Made by a program: the position numbers and the translations under genes. From contig JAGTJM010000033.1 of the NCBI GenBank assembly GCA_020747015.1, positions 62,001 to 126,000 of the forward strand: a DNA stretch of 64,000 bases. Direction: 5' to 3'. This document shows positions 43,651 through 54,905 of the stretch, piece after piece (the stretch's first letter is position 1; each line of letters begins with the position of its first letter). The stretch is from Pyrenochaeta sp. MPI-SDFR-AT-0127. Its lineage: Eukaryota > Ascomycota > Dothideomycetes > Pleosporales > Cucurbitariaceae. The notes under the pieces were generated by a model. The model saw only the letters and a list, made by a program, of their open reading frames with translations, made no database searches and had not been told where the DNA came from.

Positions 43651-45142
43651 ATGCCACCAAATGATCACCCACCTGTGATACTCTTCGGCTATGATTGTAA
43701 GCCATTGCTCCATTCCGGGTTAACTATTCTGTCCATGTTAGATCTGGTTAATTCCAACAACGCGCTAATTCTTATGCAGCAAGTCCGTTCACAAACAAGG
43801 TCAGATTGGTGTTGCAAGTGAAGCAGGTACCTTTCTGTACGTTGCAGTCTTCTCTATCATGCTTCGATTCGCCATGTAACCAACTACACAACATATCTGA
43901 ACTGAGATTTTGATTGTGTCGTTGCTGCAAAATTTATGGTTTAACATTTTCGCATTCAAGCCAAGAACACATTCTGCTCCATGTCTTTACGTTGTTTTCG
44001 AACACGTCCATCCATATAACTGTCGCTCGATTCTTTTTGCTGCATGAAAGAGGTAAAGGTTATGCTTCGACTAACATGAGATCAAGCATATGTACCCGTA
44101 CCATCCATGCTCCCGCGCCCTCTCTTGACATCCACATTCGCTCTCCACTATCGCAAAATACCTGTACTCGCTATTGGTAGGGAAATCTATTGCGACACTT
44201 CGCTCATCATCGAAGCAATCGAGCACTTCTTCCCTATCCAAGATGGGTGGGGAAGTGTGTACCCCAAATTCGAGGGCGTGGATGAGTGGACGTACAAAGC
44301 TCTTGTGAGAGGGTTCGCCAGCTTTTGGACTGATGTAAGTTGATTGTGTCCAAAGCCAAACAACAAAAAGGAAGCGATAGAATTGATACTGACCGGATGA
44401 TCAGAAACCGCTCTTCCGCATAACAACTGGGCTTATTCCCTCCAGCGTCTGGTCCTCTTCTTTTGGCACAGATCGCGCCCAACTCATCGGGCACAAGCTC
44501 GATCCGTCAAAACTCGAGGCTAAGATCCCCCAGAATCTATCAAACCTCGATCTGCATCTCTCACTACTAGAACCCACATTCAAATCCGGCACTTGGGCAA
44601 TTCCAACAAAGACGCCTTCGCTAGCCGATATAAGCTTGTACTATCAACTGAAGTGGGGTATCGACATTGCTGCAGGGAAAGGAATATACAACCTAAGCGC
44701 AGGTGGGGCGAGCGATACAGAGAACGATATTGCGGAAACGGTTTTTAACAAGGAGCGTTATCCGGGGCTGTGGAATTGGTTCCACACATTCGAGTCTTAT
44801 ATTGGCTCTCTCCCAAATCTGGAGACTACAGTTTCGGAATCGGATATACGTTGGAAAGATATCCTGCGCCAGCAACCCTTTCTGAGTGACGAGAAAGTCC
44901 TTGTACCAGCAGCTGTGGAGCAACATCCATCTCTCGATATTCAGAGAGGTCTCGAACCCGGTGTAAGTGTGAGTATCACACCAGATGATATTGGGCGCGC
45001 CAATCCAACCCTGGGCACGTTGGTGAAACTGGGTGTTGAAGAAGTGGTCATCACGCCGAACGAAAGTGCGGAATTAGATATCAGGATTCATTTCCCTCGA
45101 TTAGGATTTATTGTTAAAGTCATCGAGGGGAGTAAACTGTAG
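43651..45142 (+). CDS. Glutathione S-transferase-like protein
   Basis: Exons 43651-43696, 43780-43836, 44087-44334 and 44405-45142 join to 362 aa. Introns are 83, 250 and 70 nt. The thioredoxin-fold N-terminus reads PVILFGYDSSPFTNKVRLVLQVKQVPFSYVPVPSMLPRP. YRKIPVLAIGREIYCDTSLIIEAIE then gives the glutathione-contacting cis-Pro and the D-T-S (SNAIL-type) turn. An all-helical C-terminal domain follows. About 100 further residues after the usual GST length are rich in beta-type sequence, and I do not recognise them. The second donor was set by phase: only GTACGTTG at 43837 keeps the frame into exon 3. Whether it conjugates glutathione is unknown. The likely active-site residue is one of the two Ser after YD. 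Confidence 0.82.
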
Positions 45143-46129
45143 GAAGAGGAAAGAGTTTTATGTACTTCTAGATGCTTATTCGGGGGAACGGTAATTATAG
45201 CCAACTATGTACAGTACAAAACCGAAAACATTTGGCAAGCCCAATTCATAGACTTTATATTATTCGAACTTGACTTGCAAAGTAGTGAAGCCCCCTGAAC
45301 CTCTCGCGCCTATCGATGATAAAGTTCAGATAGAGTGTCCCAAAGAACCTGGCTTAGACACCCGTCAGCTAGTTACCGGATTTCACTGGTGTTATGGCAG
45401 CGCCACAGCGGCAGTCAAGTATTTTGTGAAACGCGGTACTTGCGCCAACTGCGCTCATGTCGATCTGAACGTTCTTCTAGTTGAAGCAAGCAATACACGT
45501 TGCCCTTTTGGTGTTCGCAACTATCAAAGAGACACTGCTACAAGATTAGTGTCTACAGTTATTCTGGATATCTCTTCAAAAGATTTCTTGTGCGGTGCCA
45601 GCCAAGAAAGAAGGCAGTCAGTCATCAGCGACAGGCTCTATAAGTGATATGAAGAAGCCAATAAGGTAGAGTCGGTCGCTCAAGTTGTGAAGGATAAACA
45701 TATTGTGTTTGAGATTAGGGGTCGATATTTCACATCGCTTGTTCATCATCTCATGAGCTATCCAGTATACTCAGATTTGAGAACTGAGGCATAACAATGA
45801 CTTACCGGATGCTAAGAAGTTCAAGCTAGGCTAAAATATAATGAGCATGAGGATGTCTATAATGATGTGACAATATAGGTGAAGGGTACAATCAGTAAGT
45901 GACGATGCAAAGCACCAATCTGGGGATGGCCAAGTGAGAGTCGAGCAAGGAGAATGATTGGAGTATGCTTTTGCTGTGGTATCGAAATCGTAACTGTGAT
46001 CTACCATGATGTCGTAACGCCAAACGCCATTGATCCGACTTGGATCATTCACGAAACCCATCAGCTTCTTGCAAGATACAACAGAGCTCCCACATGATGC
46101 AATCGGTCAACGCCGCATTCGTCTTAGCT
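45143..46129. other. Convergent 3' flank, no gene
   Basis: About 1 kb between the GST-like gene and RLP24. A 125-codon plus-strand frame (45270-45647) starts with TTG, not ATG. It has no recognisable domain and no helpful splice sites, so I do not call it. Nothing else seen. Confidence 0.4.
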
Positions 46130-46802
46130 TTATTCGTCGATATCCATTGCCTCGACACCGCCGCCTACCTTCATCTTCAACTTTCTCTTGCTCTTGATCT
46201 TTGGTAGCGTCTCCTCCAGATCGCTGTCCAGCTCGCTCTCCTCAGCCGCGAACTCCTTCCTCCTAGCCGCAACCTTCTCCTTGACCTTCTGAAGATCGAC
46301 CTCCATCTCCGCTTGCTCGACCTCTTCCTTGGCCCATCTCTCACTCGGCGGCAGAAGGTGCTGGTTTTCCTCAACCAACTTCCTATCCTCTTCCCTTTGT
46401 CTCTGCTTGTTGCCACGCATGCGTGCCTTGTAGAATGCTCGCTCTCTCTTCGCCCGGATCTCTGACACGCGAGACATTGCCTTGAGGGTAGTTTGTACGA
46501 GGTCGCGGTTGTAGCGCACGGGAATGTTGCGGCGCTGGGCGAAGGTGAGAGTGCTGTCGACGGTCATTTCCTTGCCGTGCGCACGACGGAAGGATTTGGT
46601 CCAGGCGAGCTTTCGCGGGTTACGCTTCATTTTGAAGTTCTTGTGGCATTTGGATTTGCAGAAGCGGAAGGCTTTGGCATCGTTGCGGACTGCACGGGAT
46701 TAGCAATGGGCTCGTGGCGTGGAGGATGCGTGGCATACCAAACGTGATACCCTTGGATGGGTACACAGGTGCCGAGCAGAAGTAACACGTCTCGATTCTC
46801 AT
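46130..46802 (-). CDS. RLP24: Ribosome biogenesis protein RLP24
   Basis: RLP24 is the L24e-like placeholder on pre-60S particles in the nucleolus; it recruits the AAA ATPase Drg1 and is later replaced by eL24. Exons 46802-46739 and 46689-46130 (intron 49 nt) give 207 aa, close to the yeast length. The zinc ribbon is C6-X2-C9 ... C32-X3-C36 in MRIETCYFCSAPVYPSKG..FRFCKSKCHKNFKMKRNPRK. It is followed by KLAWTKSFRRAHGKEM and the basic FAQRRNIPVRYNRDLVQTTL. The C-terminal half is the long charged helix that distinguishes RLP24 from ribosomal L24. The gene is divergent from TIM14. Confidence 0.95.
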
Positions 46803-47036
46803 CTTGTCGTTTATGCGCGACCGTTTGCGCAGTCGTGTGGAGGTGGAGAGAGTGGTTTTGCCCGCCGCCAAAAATCCTAGGTTGAGCCAAGATTTCGCTG
46901 CATTGACCGCTTTGTGCGGAGCCAATCACAACTCATCTCGTCCGCGGTTTCCTCATTTTTCTTTCCGACGGCCGCAACCAACGACGACAAGGACGACGAA
47001 GACGCCATTCACCTTTCCCATCCTCATCGCGACCAC
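46803..47036. promoter_or_regulatory. Compact bidirectional promoter RLP24/TIM14
   Basis: Only 234 bp lie between the two start codons, one gene for ribosome assembly and the other for mitochondrial import, so the core promoters must overlap or abut. The sequence is pyrimidine-rich toward TIM14. I cannot assign particular factor sites. Confidence 0.6.
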
Positions 47037-47617
47037 ATGTCAATACCGGTCCCTGCGTCATACCCTCCTCCCACCGCTTCCCATCCGGCAACGCAACAAC
47101 AGCAAGCCCCGCAAGAGAAGAAGAAGATGTCTGCTTGGGTTTGGGTTGTGGGCGCGGGCGCAGCTGCCTTCTTCGTATGTCGCCCATTTTCTTAGCAAGC
47201 AGAAATGAATTTTCAGAAGAGAAGTTAGAAAACTGCCAAGATAGCTAGAGATCATGTGGGATGTATACTGATGGACAGTGAACAGGGTCGCGCAGCGCTC
47301 GTCGCATTAAGGAGATCAGGCGGTGGCGCTGGACCATTGGGACGGAGTTTCTACAAAGGTGGCTTCGAGCCCAAGATGACACGGAGAGAGGCTGCGCTGA
47401 TACTAGAGATGCCGTACGTTTGCTACCCAAGAGATTGCGGAGACGCAGGACGGCAAGAATGCTAACAATGGACAGTGAACGAGGCATTACCAAAGAACTT
47501 CTACGGAAGAAGCATCGATCGCTTATGCTTCTGAACCATCCGGATCGAGGTGGTAGCCCATATCTAGCAACGAAGGTCAACGAAGCAAAGGAATTATTAG
47601 AGAAGGATGTGAAGTAA
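47037..47617 (+). CDS. TIM14: Mitochondrial import motor J-protein TIM14 (Pam18)
   Basis: Pam18 stimulates mitochondrial Hsp70 at the TIM23 channel. Exons 47037-47174, 47286-47413 and 47476-47617 join to 135 aa (introns 111 and 62 nt). An N-terminal Pro/Gln-rich tail of 30 residues is followed by the membrane helix (SAWVWVVGAGAAAFFGRAALVAL). Then come FYKGGFEPKMTRREAALIL and the J domain with the H-P-D tripeptide at residues 110-112 (LNHPDRGGSPYLATKVNEAKELL). The second Met at residue 31 directly precedes the helix and could be the true start, as in shorter Pam18 proteins. Confidence 0.94.
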
Positions 47618-48553
47618 AGACTGGCATATTTGCGGTCTATTATGAGATGTATCAAGAATTGTATTATATAGTATGGCTCGGTTCTGCTGCATGAGCATGG
47701 CGTTAGGTTGAATGTACAAAGCCTTTCAGAGAATACTTCAAGAGACCGAGCGAGACAGCGGATCCCAACACGTGTATCTCATGGCATCTCAAACATCGCC
47801 GCTCACCAATGCACTGCAGCTCCCATCGATGACGATGGTTAAGTCAAACGCGCTACCAGCTCAAGTATTGATCTCATAGTTGACAAAGCCATCATCCATG
47901 CTGCGCAGAGCGCAGAGTCTGGTACGGACATTGGAGATACGTTTTTGGTCATCCAAATCGAGACAGCAGCCGAGTGCCTCCATGACAGAAGTCAAATCAA
48001 TTGAAAAGATTGAGTGATCGAGCGGATCTAGAACAATCCATTCAAGGTTATCAACCTGGGAGTAATGCGAGAGGTTTGGCACGAAGATTTCCCAAGGGTT
48101 CAGTCAAAACCTCGAACAATACTTTAAAGAGGACGTAACTTTGAACAGCTAAACGAAGCCTATTCGAGGTCTGGCATCCCCAGGTAAATTGCATGCACTT
48201 GCAACGGCGACCTATATGAAGGGACGAAGATGATGGCTGTACGATGTCACTATGGTAAACGGACGATATAGGGGTCCAGTTTTAAACATGATTGGAAATC
48301 CTGAACGCTTTCTTGTACAGCTAGTTACCCAAGAAAAGTCTCAAAGAACATACGTGCTGTGAAAGCCATGAGGACCGTAACTGGGTATCGCGTTGCCACA
48401 CTCAGCCGCAGCCACGCTAGTCACTTCTAAGTTCAGAGTGAGGACACATTGACCATCCGCATGGTCTCGTAGAACTTTCTTTGCATCCACAAGTCCTTTT
48501 ACAAGCAGAAGGTCATATGTTATCAATCTATACGCGAGTCTACAACCTCGTTC
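47618..48553. other. Intergenic, possible gene remnant on the minus strand
   Basis: Two minus-strand frames (48571-48341 and about 48080-47861) have protein-like composition but cannot be joined: an in-frame TGA precedes the second, which has no ATG. They may be remains of a dead gene. No domain recognised, and no repeats. Confidence 0.3.
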
Positions 48554-49413
48554 ATGTCTGCGATGTTCCATCCATGGTCACGCCTGCCCTTTGAGTTGAA
48601 GCTCCAGATTATAAGTTACTCGGTTGCCGACCGCTACGCGCAACGGGATAAAAGAAATATAAAACATCTCAAGAATGCGCTCATACCTTTGATACGTGTT
48701 GGTAATGAGGAGTTGGCGCGGCTGGCCAAGGAAGCATGTGTGTGCAATAAGCTCATCTTGCTTTGTATCATGCTAATTGGTACACAGTTTACACGACCAA
48801 TGTTTTCATAGTAGCTACAACTGCGATAAAGCGTGGCTATAGTTTCCCTCAACTCACTTACCCTCCACGGATATTCGGCAAATGGGTTCGTCATCTCGAA
48901 ATACGGCTGAATCTCTATCTCTTGAATTCAGCGGAGCAAACATTCTTTCTAGGACATAATGAGTTGTCCTGGCTCGTGATGCCGAAACTTAGACTGGACT
49001 CGTCGGTGCTTCGACCTAGTTGTATAGATTTCGAGGAAGCCCAGTCACGGGTCAACTGGCAGGATCACTTCCCTCACATTCAAAATCTCAAGTTCGACAT
49101 TTGTATTCTAGCAGCGCAGCCGTCTAGGTACGATTTACACCATAATGCACCTCTGAGTTGCTTTGGCACGCGAGTCAAGGATTTGGCGGAATTTTTACAA
49201 ACTTGTGAGATACCTATCAATGCCAAGAAGGTAGAGATTGTCGTAAGTTGTGAGGGTTGCAGGAAGAACGGTACTTATAACGATCGTCGAACAGGGTGCG
49301 AGCCTATGGTGGTCAGGCTGATGAACAGAGCCAAGTGTACATGTGAAAAAGATTTAGGGAACACGCTAAAGACCTTGATGCAGCAAAGAAGTGTACCAAG
49401 CCCAACAGACTAG
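48554..49413 (+). CDS. F-box-like hypothetical protein
   Basis: Exons 48554-48737 and 48788-49413 join over a 50 nt intron (GTGTGT donor, GCTAAT branch, CACAG) to 269 aa. Residues 6-30 (HPWSRLPFELKLQIISYSV) resemble the first helices of the F-box, L-P-x-E-L, that begin many fungal proteins of this kind. The remainder is a conserved-looking, leucine-rich region without a family I can name. KVEIVVSCEGCRKNGTYN carries a CxxC, and KCTC lies nearer the end. If the F-box is real it would bind Skp1. No substrate can be inferred. Confidence 0.6.
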
Positions 49414-50096
49414 ATTCAAGGGTTTCAAACAGAAATAGGGAATGCTCATGAGCCGTTGACTGATCCGAATGTGGATATGGTGCCAGAGCTGGAGTGTAGA
49501 TCAATCGACCTCGACTAGTCGCATACAGAAAATTTAGCGTAGTGGAAATTGCCACTGGAGTAAGCAGTACAGGTTTTTCCAGCATCTTGTTCCAATAATC
49601 AGGCACGGGAGCAGAGGTAAATACCCAAGCAAGTTCAAGCTGCTCCCCGCTTTGAATCACACCAGCATCTTTGCAAGTTCTTAACACTATCCGCCTCTGA
49701 TAAAGTAGCTGTTATTCCTTTCATGCGCTGACCTACCAATACCCAACTCTGGAGACCATTAGCAGGTAAGCTTGCATATAGTGCACAAATTGAATCACGT
49801 GATGTATCGCACATCCCCGTCTCTGTTCTCTCATCAATGTGTTCCGAGTATTTTTACATGGGAAGAATTAGTTTAGCTGAAAGCCCTAGCACAGCCCTCG
49901 TTGATGCGAAGGGTGGCAAATTGTTGAACAGACCTCGCGTGTGGCGGTGCAGCTGACACAGTTCACCGGTCAATGGCTGGCAAGGGTGAGTGAGAAATTC
50001 ATAAAGAGCATTTAACGATGTCTGATTCCGACCAAACAGTTGGGTGGCCTGCCGTCTTTCGTGTCGCTTCTGTGTTTTTACATCCTGGCAGCCAAT
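49414..50096. other. Intergenic
   Basis: About 680 bp upstream of the HET-domain gene. A minus-strand frame overlapping the end of the F-box-like gene (49687-49313) is judged a shadow. No repeat or RNA gene seen. Confidence 0.4.
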
Positions 50097-51830
50097 ATGG
50101 AGCCCTCGCTCGAATCCGTTACATCGGGGTATGAACTGTTCAAACACACTGAACTTGATCAGAACAAACCTTCACTTCGGCTAATACAGATATTACCTGA
50201 TCTATCAAAGGAAAATCTGGTGCAATGCAAGCTCATACATGCTCTTCTTCCGCCTTCATACCTCCACGCAGAAGACCGCGAAGATCATTCGATCACAATC
50301 CAGAGCCAGGAGGGAGCCTCCATCGCAGAAACAGACGAAGAATCCAATGATTCCGCGATTAACTACTTGTGTTTGTCGTACATGTGGGGTGATCCTCTCC
50401 GACAACACGCTATCACGATCAATGGAAAGAGATTCCAAGTGAGGAGAAATTTATGGGGCTTTCTTCGCATGGCCAGGGAGAAATTACCTCATGTTTACCT
50501 ATGGATAGATGCCTTATGTATTGACCAGAGTAACACCTTGGAAAGGAATCACCAAGTTCAACAAATGGGTAGCATTTATTCAAGAGCGGACATGGTGCTT
50601 TTGTGGCTGGGGAATGATGTGGAATTAGAACATGTTCTTCACTCTGTTAGTATGGGAAAGAAAGGGCGCGACATGCAGACTTTCATAGATTCTTTGCACC
50701 TCCTCGAAGGTATCTCAGAGTCTCGCTCAAGACCAGGAAGAGCTGATATAACCTACCTGACCGACGTCTCAAATCCAAATCTTGCATCGTCTAGTGTAGG
50801 CTCAGTACTTTTCAAGGAGCCTCTCACTGGGCTTGAAGGATTCGACTTCTTTGCAGACGCAACCGGAAAAGTGGAAAAACGTCTTGAGAAAATTACAGAG
50901 AACGAATACTGGTCCCGAGCCTGGGTCATCCAAGAAGTACTACTCGCCAAACGCACTTTCATTCTAGCTGGACGAGTAGCCCATAGCCTTCGCTCGCTCG
51001 CACTGAGATATCGAGACGCGGTGCCTCACTATCGGGACAATCCATTCGAGACTATCGTGGATATCTTGCTGCAAAAAAGCCTAACAAGGGGTAACACACA
51101 AGCTTTTAAGACATGGGGTGTAGTGAACTTAGTACATTGGTTCCGGAACACGAAGTGCTTCATTCAACGGGACCGAATTTACTCTCTCCTGGCCCTGTGC
51201 AAGGAAGGAGAGAAACTCAAAGTGGACTACAACATACCAGAACAGCGGCTCTTGCGCCAAGTACTGAGTCTGCGCGAAAGTCATATGTGCTTCTGCTCTG
51301 CCGCAGCGGTATCACATGCCCTAGGTCCTTGGAAATTCGACACGGAGCAACATTCCACTGACGAAACCGCCTTCATTGAAACCCACGTATACTCTTGTGC
51401 TCTGAGCTCAGCCGTATGCCCATTTTGCGCCAATTGGGTGCCTTTCTCATGGACACGGAAGAGAGGTTTGCTATTCTGCTTAGGAACTGCCTGCCCCGAC
51501 ATGCAAGGTCACTTGTACTGGGAACAGTATGGAAATTTTGAATCCTCAAATCGGCAGAATGAAAGCTCAGCGCCATCTGCAGGCGCGATGTACGCGCAAT
51601 TCAGGTCAAATAACAAATCGCATCTATTATGCGACGAGGGAGCTGGCGTCAACATCAAACAGAGCGAATGGAACGATGTGTACCTCTTGAGATTCACATT
51701 TCGTACATTTGTTGAAATGCTCAAAGAAGATTTTGCAACGAATGGTCTAGGACTAAATGCATGTACGAATATGTGGCCAAATTCCTCAGACGGCAGGATT
51801 GGTGAAGGGCGTTTGCGATTTTGCACTTGA
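50097..51830 (+). CDS. HET-domain (heterokaryon incompatibility) protein
   Basis: An intronless 577 aa frame from the ATG at 50097; an open stretch upstream has no ATG. The HET domain spans about residues 88-330. It shows the three blocks of the family: YLCLSYMWGDP, then LPHVYLWIDALCIDQSNTLERNHQVQQMGSIYSRADMVLLWLG, and YWSRAWVIQEVLLAKRTFILAG. A later WF..KCFIQRDRIYSLLALCKEGEKLKVDY is also typical. HET domains resemble TIR-fold cell-death effectors that act in non-self recognition. The C-terminal 160 residues are Cys-rich (CFCSAA, CPFCANW) and hold no NACHT or repeat domain. It may be a stand-alone effector. Confidence 0.9.
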   Translation: MEPSLESVTSGYELFKHTELDQNKPSLRLIQILPDLSKENLVQCKLIHALLPPSYLHAEDREDHSITIQSQEGASIAETDEESNDSAINYLCLSYMWGDPLRQHAITINGKRFQVRRNLWGFLRMAREKLPHVYLWIDALCIDQSNTLERNHQVQQMGSIYSRADMVLLWLGNDVELEHVLHSVSMGKKGRDMQTFIDSLHLLEGISESRSRPGRADITYLTDVSNPNLASSSVGSVLFKEPLTGLEGFDFFADATGKVEKRLEKITENEYWSRAWVIQEVLLAKRTFILAGRVAHSLRSLALRYRDAVPHYRDNPFETIVDILLQKSLTRGNTQAFKTWGVVNLVHWFRNTKCFIQRDRIYSLLALCKEGEKLKVDYNIPEQRLLRQVLSLRESHMCFCSAAAVSHALGPWKFDTEQHSTDETAFIETHVYSCALSSAVCPFCANWVPFSWTRKRGLLFCLGTACPDMQGHLYWEQYGNFESSNRQNESSAPSAGAMYAQFRSNNKSHLLCDEGAGVNIKQSEWNDVYLLRFTFRTFVEMLKEDFATNGLGLNACTNMWPNSSDGRIGEGRLRFCT

Positions 51831-53255
51831 TGCCAACCGCAGAGACCCATCATCAGTACCACGAAAAGAATATACGCGAGCAAGAGCCTCGCAAGCAACG
51901 AGAAAGCATCCGAAACGCAATATAGTTTCACATGATCCCTCATAAGGCTGGCGTCTGCAAAGGTACATTCGACCATCTGTGATCTGTTTGGAACTAATCA
52001 AGTTTGGGATGAAAGATTGGAAGAACCCTACAAGTACGAGACTCCAGAAGCTGTCAGCAGGTGAAATTCAAGGCAGGCACCTTCTAGCACCAAAACATTC
52101 CAGCGCGATTGCCAAGGCAATTCTGGTCAAACATAGGACTAAGTTAGTAAATCCTGAACAACGTCTGGGAGACAATTGATGCTCTTCGGATTAGACTGTT
52201 TGAACGTGTGACATGTAACTTTTTCCCTCCGCGTCATGAACATCGAGTATGTGGGAGAAAGCTTTTTTGTAGCCGATGCTTGATAATACACTAAAATCAG
52301 ATTCGCTTCAAATCTCACTCCTCGCGCAAATCAATGCTGAGCGACTAGCAAGGCCAACCAAGATCATATCGCTACTTCCGGGGACGATGAAAAATTGGGG
52401 AGGCTGACAAATTTCCCATAAAAGCTGCGGGCTATGGGGCGAGATCTGTTTATGGGGTTCCATTTGAGATCCTCTGTATAGCTTCACTGTTTCTATGTAC
52501 ATATACTGAAATAATTCTAGGAAGAACAAGGTCGGATAGTCGGTGCATGCATTCACCAACATTTTCTACGACTCTGTTTCGAAATATGTTTATACATCCC
52601 TTATGCCATGACTTGCTTTCGTTTGTGTATGGCATTGCTTGATCAATTTGAAAACACAGGTTCAGAGTTGGAACTGAAGGGAGTTGGAGAATGGATTTGA
52701 CTGTGGGACTGTCCCGGGGACCAATCGGACACTTTGGTGGTATGTTAGTGCTATGAGGTGAAGAGATTTGTTCAAATCATCGTCACGTAGCGAAGCACGG
52801 CTGATCATCGACTATCTGAGGACGAGGATTTCGTGGCGGAAGAAAGGGGGCAGGTCTTGCCTTCAGAAAGGGTCAAGCCACCACGTGCTGTTTCAGATCT
52901 TGACATCTGCAAGGACTCGTCTCCCATTGCTCGGGCTGCATGCATGCCTGTTAATACAGTGCTCTAACGCAAGGGCGCCGAAAACCACAAAGGGGCTGTC
53001 ACCCACCTATTCGACATGTAGTTGATGAACTATGCTCAGGATGGCCTTGAGTCCGACCACGCGGGGCAATGGTGGGGCAGCTAACGGACCTCAACTCACC
53101 TCTCACGAGATGACGGCCACCTCCGACGCTTACTGGCGGTCTTTGGCATTGGCCAAGGGATATATTTGACGCTGTAGATTTTCTTGGAAGACTGCACGAT
53201 CTCTTCTGTTTCCTACACCGCCGCATTTCAAGGACTGACTTATTCTGACACTACA
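51831..53255. other. Intergenic, 1.4 kb without a gene
   Basis: Short frames only on both strands between the HET-domain gene and the PhyH gene, which run in the same direction. I see no repeats. A CCACGTG word lies near 52882 and TATATTT near 53160, close to the PhyH start. Confidence 0.4.
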
Positions 53256-54317
53256 ATGGCAGCGGACACTACAGAAGGGCTTACGTCCGAGCAAATTGCT
53301 TTCTTCAACGAGAACGGCTACTTGCTGATACCAGATGCACTGTCACAAGACACAGTCAAGGAACTGTTGGAAGACACGAACAAGATGCTGAACGATTTCT
53401 CGCTGGATGACCACCCAATGACCAAGTTTTCGACTGGCGGCGATGATGGTGCAGATCATGTAGGCGACAAGTACTTCCTCGAGTCTGGTGACAAAGTACG
53501 ATTCTTCTTTGAGGAAGGTATGTCCTACTCCCAGCCCTACAAATGCTTGCCCAAACTCACCTCCTAAGATGCATTCGACAAGACTGGCAAACTCACCAAA
53601 CCCAAGCATCGTGCCATAAACAAGATCGGTCACTACCTCCATGAACTCTCCCCATCATTCCGCGCCGCTTCTCTATCTTCTCGAAATGCCGCCATCGCAC
53701 GCTCCCTCTCTTTCCGTGACCCGCGCGTCCTGCAATCCATGGTCATCTGCAAACAACCGGAGATAGGTGGTGCCGTCCCGCCGCACCAAGATAGCACATT
53801 TCTGTATACGGACCCGCCCAGTGCGGTGGGTTATTGGTATGCGCTCGAGGATGCGACAGCAGAGAATGGGTGTCTGAGTTTTGCGGCGGGGAGCCACAGG
53901 AGGGCACCCGTGGAAAAACGCTTTGTGAGGACGGGCAAGGCAGGAGCGGAAGGCACTGGGTTTATCGATAATGAGGGTGCGAGGTTCCCGAAGGGCTTGA
54001 GGACGGAGCGCGATGGTGCCGTGAACGGTGAGAAGGACGACTATGAGGTTGTAGAGAAGGAGGAAAGATATGATATGGGCGAAGTAAAGGCCGGTACGCT
54101 GGTACTTATTCATGGGAACATCCTGCATAAGAGCGAGAAGAACACAAGCGGCAAAAGCCGCAATATCTATACATTCCACGTCATCGAGGGCAACGAGAGA
54201 TACGATGAGCGAAACTGGCTCCAGCCACCTGAGCAAGGCTTTTCGAGGCTATATCAAGAGCCAAAGGCACTGAACACTGCTGCACATACGGGCCATGTAC
54301 TTGCAAAGGATTGGTAG
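53256..54317 (+). CDS. Phytanoyl-CoA dioxygenase (PhyH) family protein
   Basis: Exons 53256-53517 and 53569-54317 (intron 51 nt) give 336 aa. It is an Fe(II)/2-oxoglutarate oxygenase of the PHYHD1-like branch. The iron site is H160-X-D162 in VPPHQDSTFLYTDPP and a distal His, best His274 in LHKSEKNTSGKSRNIYTFHV. The Arg within that segment is the likely 2-oxoglutarate anchor. An N-terminal EQIAFFNENGYLLIPDALS motif begins the fold. A charged insertion of about 35 residues lies before the distal His. No peroxisomal PTS1 is visible (it ends AKDW). Substrate unknown. It ends only 30 bp from the convergent TMEM234 homologue. The ATG is the first in frame; the open stretch upstream lacks ATG. Confidence 0.9.
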
Positions 54318-54347
54318 TCGATGTATATATATTCGTACAATGGTCTC

Positions 54348-54905
54348 TCACGTCTTGCTCTGCACGCAGAGTCCGATACCAGCAAGCACGAACGCCATAC
54401 CTATCCAAGTATCTGCTCATCGTTAGCTTCGCTATGCGTCTTAACCGCGATGTTGGAAGTTACCTCTACTAATGACCTTCTTCTCTGCCCACCATTCGCC
54501 TAGCACCGTGAACAAGAATGCCAGTGAGTTGGTGATGGGCACCGTGAGACTCAATTCGGCTTTTCCGATCAAAATAAAGAACCACACACTGCCGGTGATG
54601 TTCAAAAGCAAAGGCACCGCGTATGCTGGTCTCGACAAGACGCCAATGACCGCGTACCATATTCCCAGCACTTTCTTCTTTAGCCATGAATTGTTCGGGT
54701 CAGTGAGAGACGGCCGTTGAGGAGGGGTGTAATTCCTGTTGCTGATGAGCCAAGTTTGGTGAGAGGATGGGATTAAAAGGTACATGGCAGCTTTCCGCAT
54801 GAAGGGCGTCGTGAGACCCCAACAAGCTCCCACCATCAAGAAGCCTAAGATCCAGCGGAAAATGGATGGCTGTGGGTCATTATGTATGGGAGAATCGGGA
54901 TCCAT
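54348..54905 (-). CDS. TMEM234-family small membrane protein
   Basis: Exons 54905-54464 and 54412-54348 join over a 51 nt intron to 168 aa. Four hydrophobic segments (FRWILGFLMVGACWGLTTPF, YAVPLLLNITGSVWFFILIG, LSLTVPITNSLAFLFTVLGEW, and WIGMAFVLAGIGLCV from the short last exon) match the EamA-like TMEM234 family, with the characteristic GACWG..PF and the NxxGS and P-I-x-N-S motifs. Its role is unsettled, and it is related in fold to drug/metabolite transporters. Family members are about 130-170 residues, so the gene is complete. Confidence 0.88.

Noticed and set aside
45270..45647. 125-codon plus-strand frame
   Set aside because: It starts with TTG, has no recognisable domain and no splice sites that would bring in an ATG exon.
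49313..49687. 124-codon minus-strand frame overlapping the F-box-like gene
   Set aside because: It is antisense to real coding sequence at one end and shows no domain.
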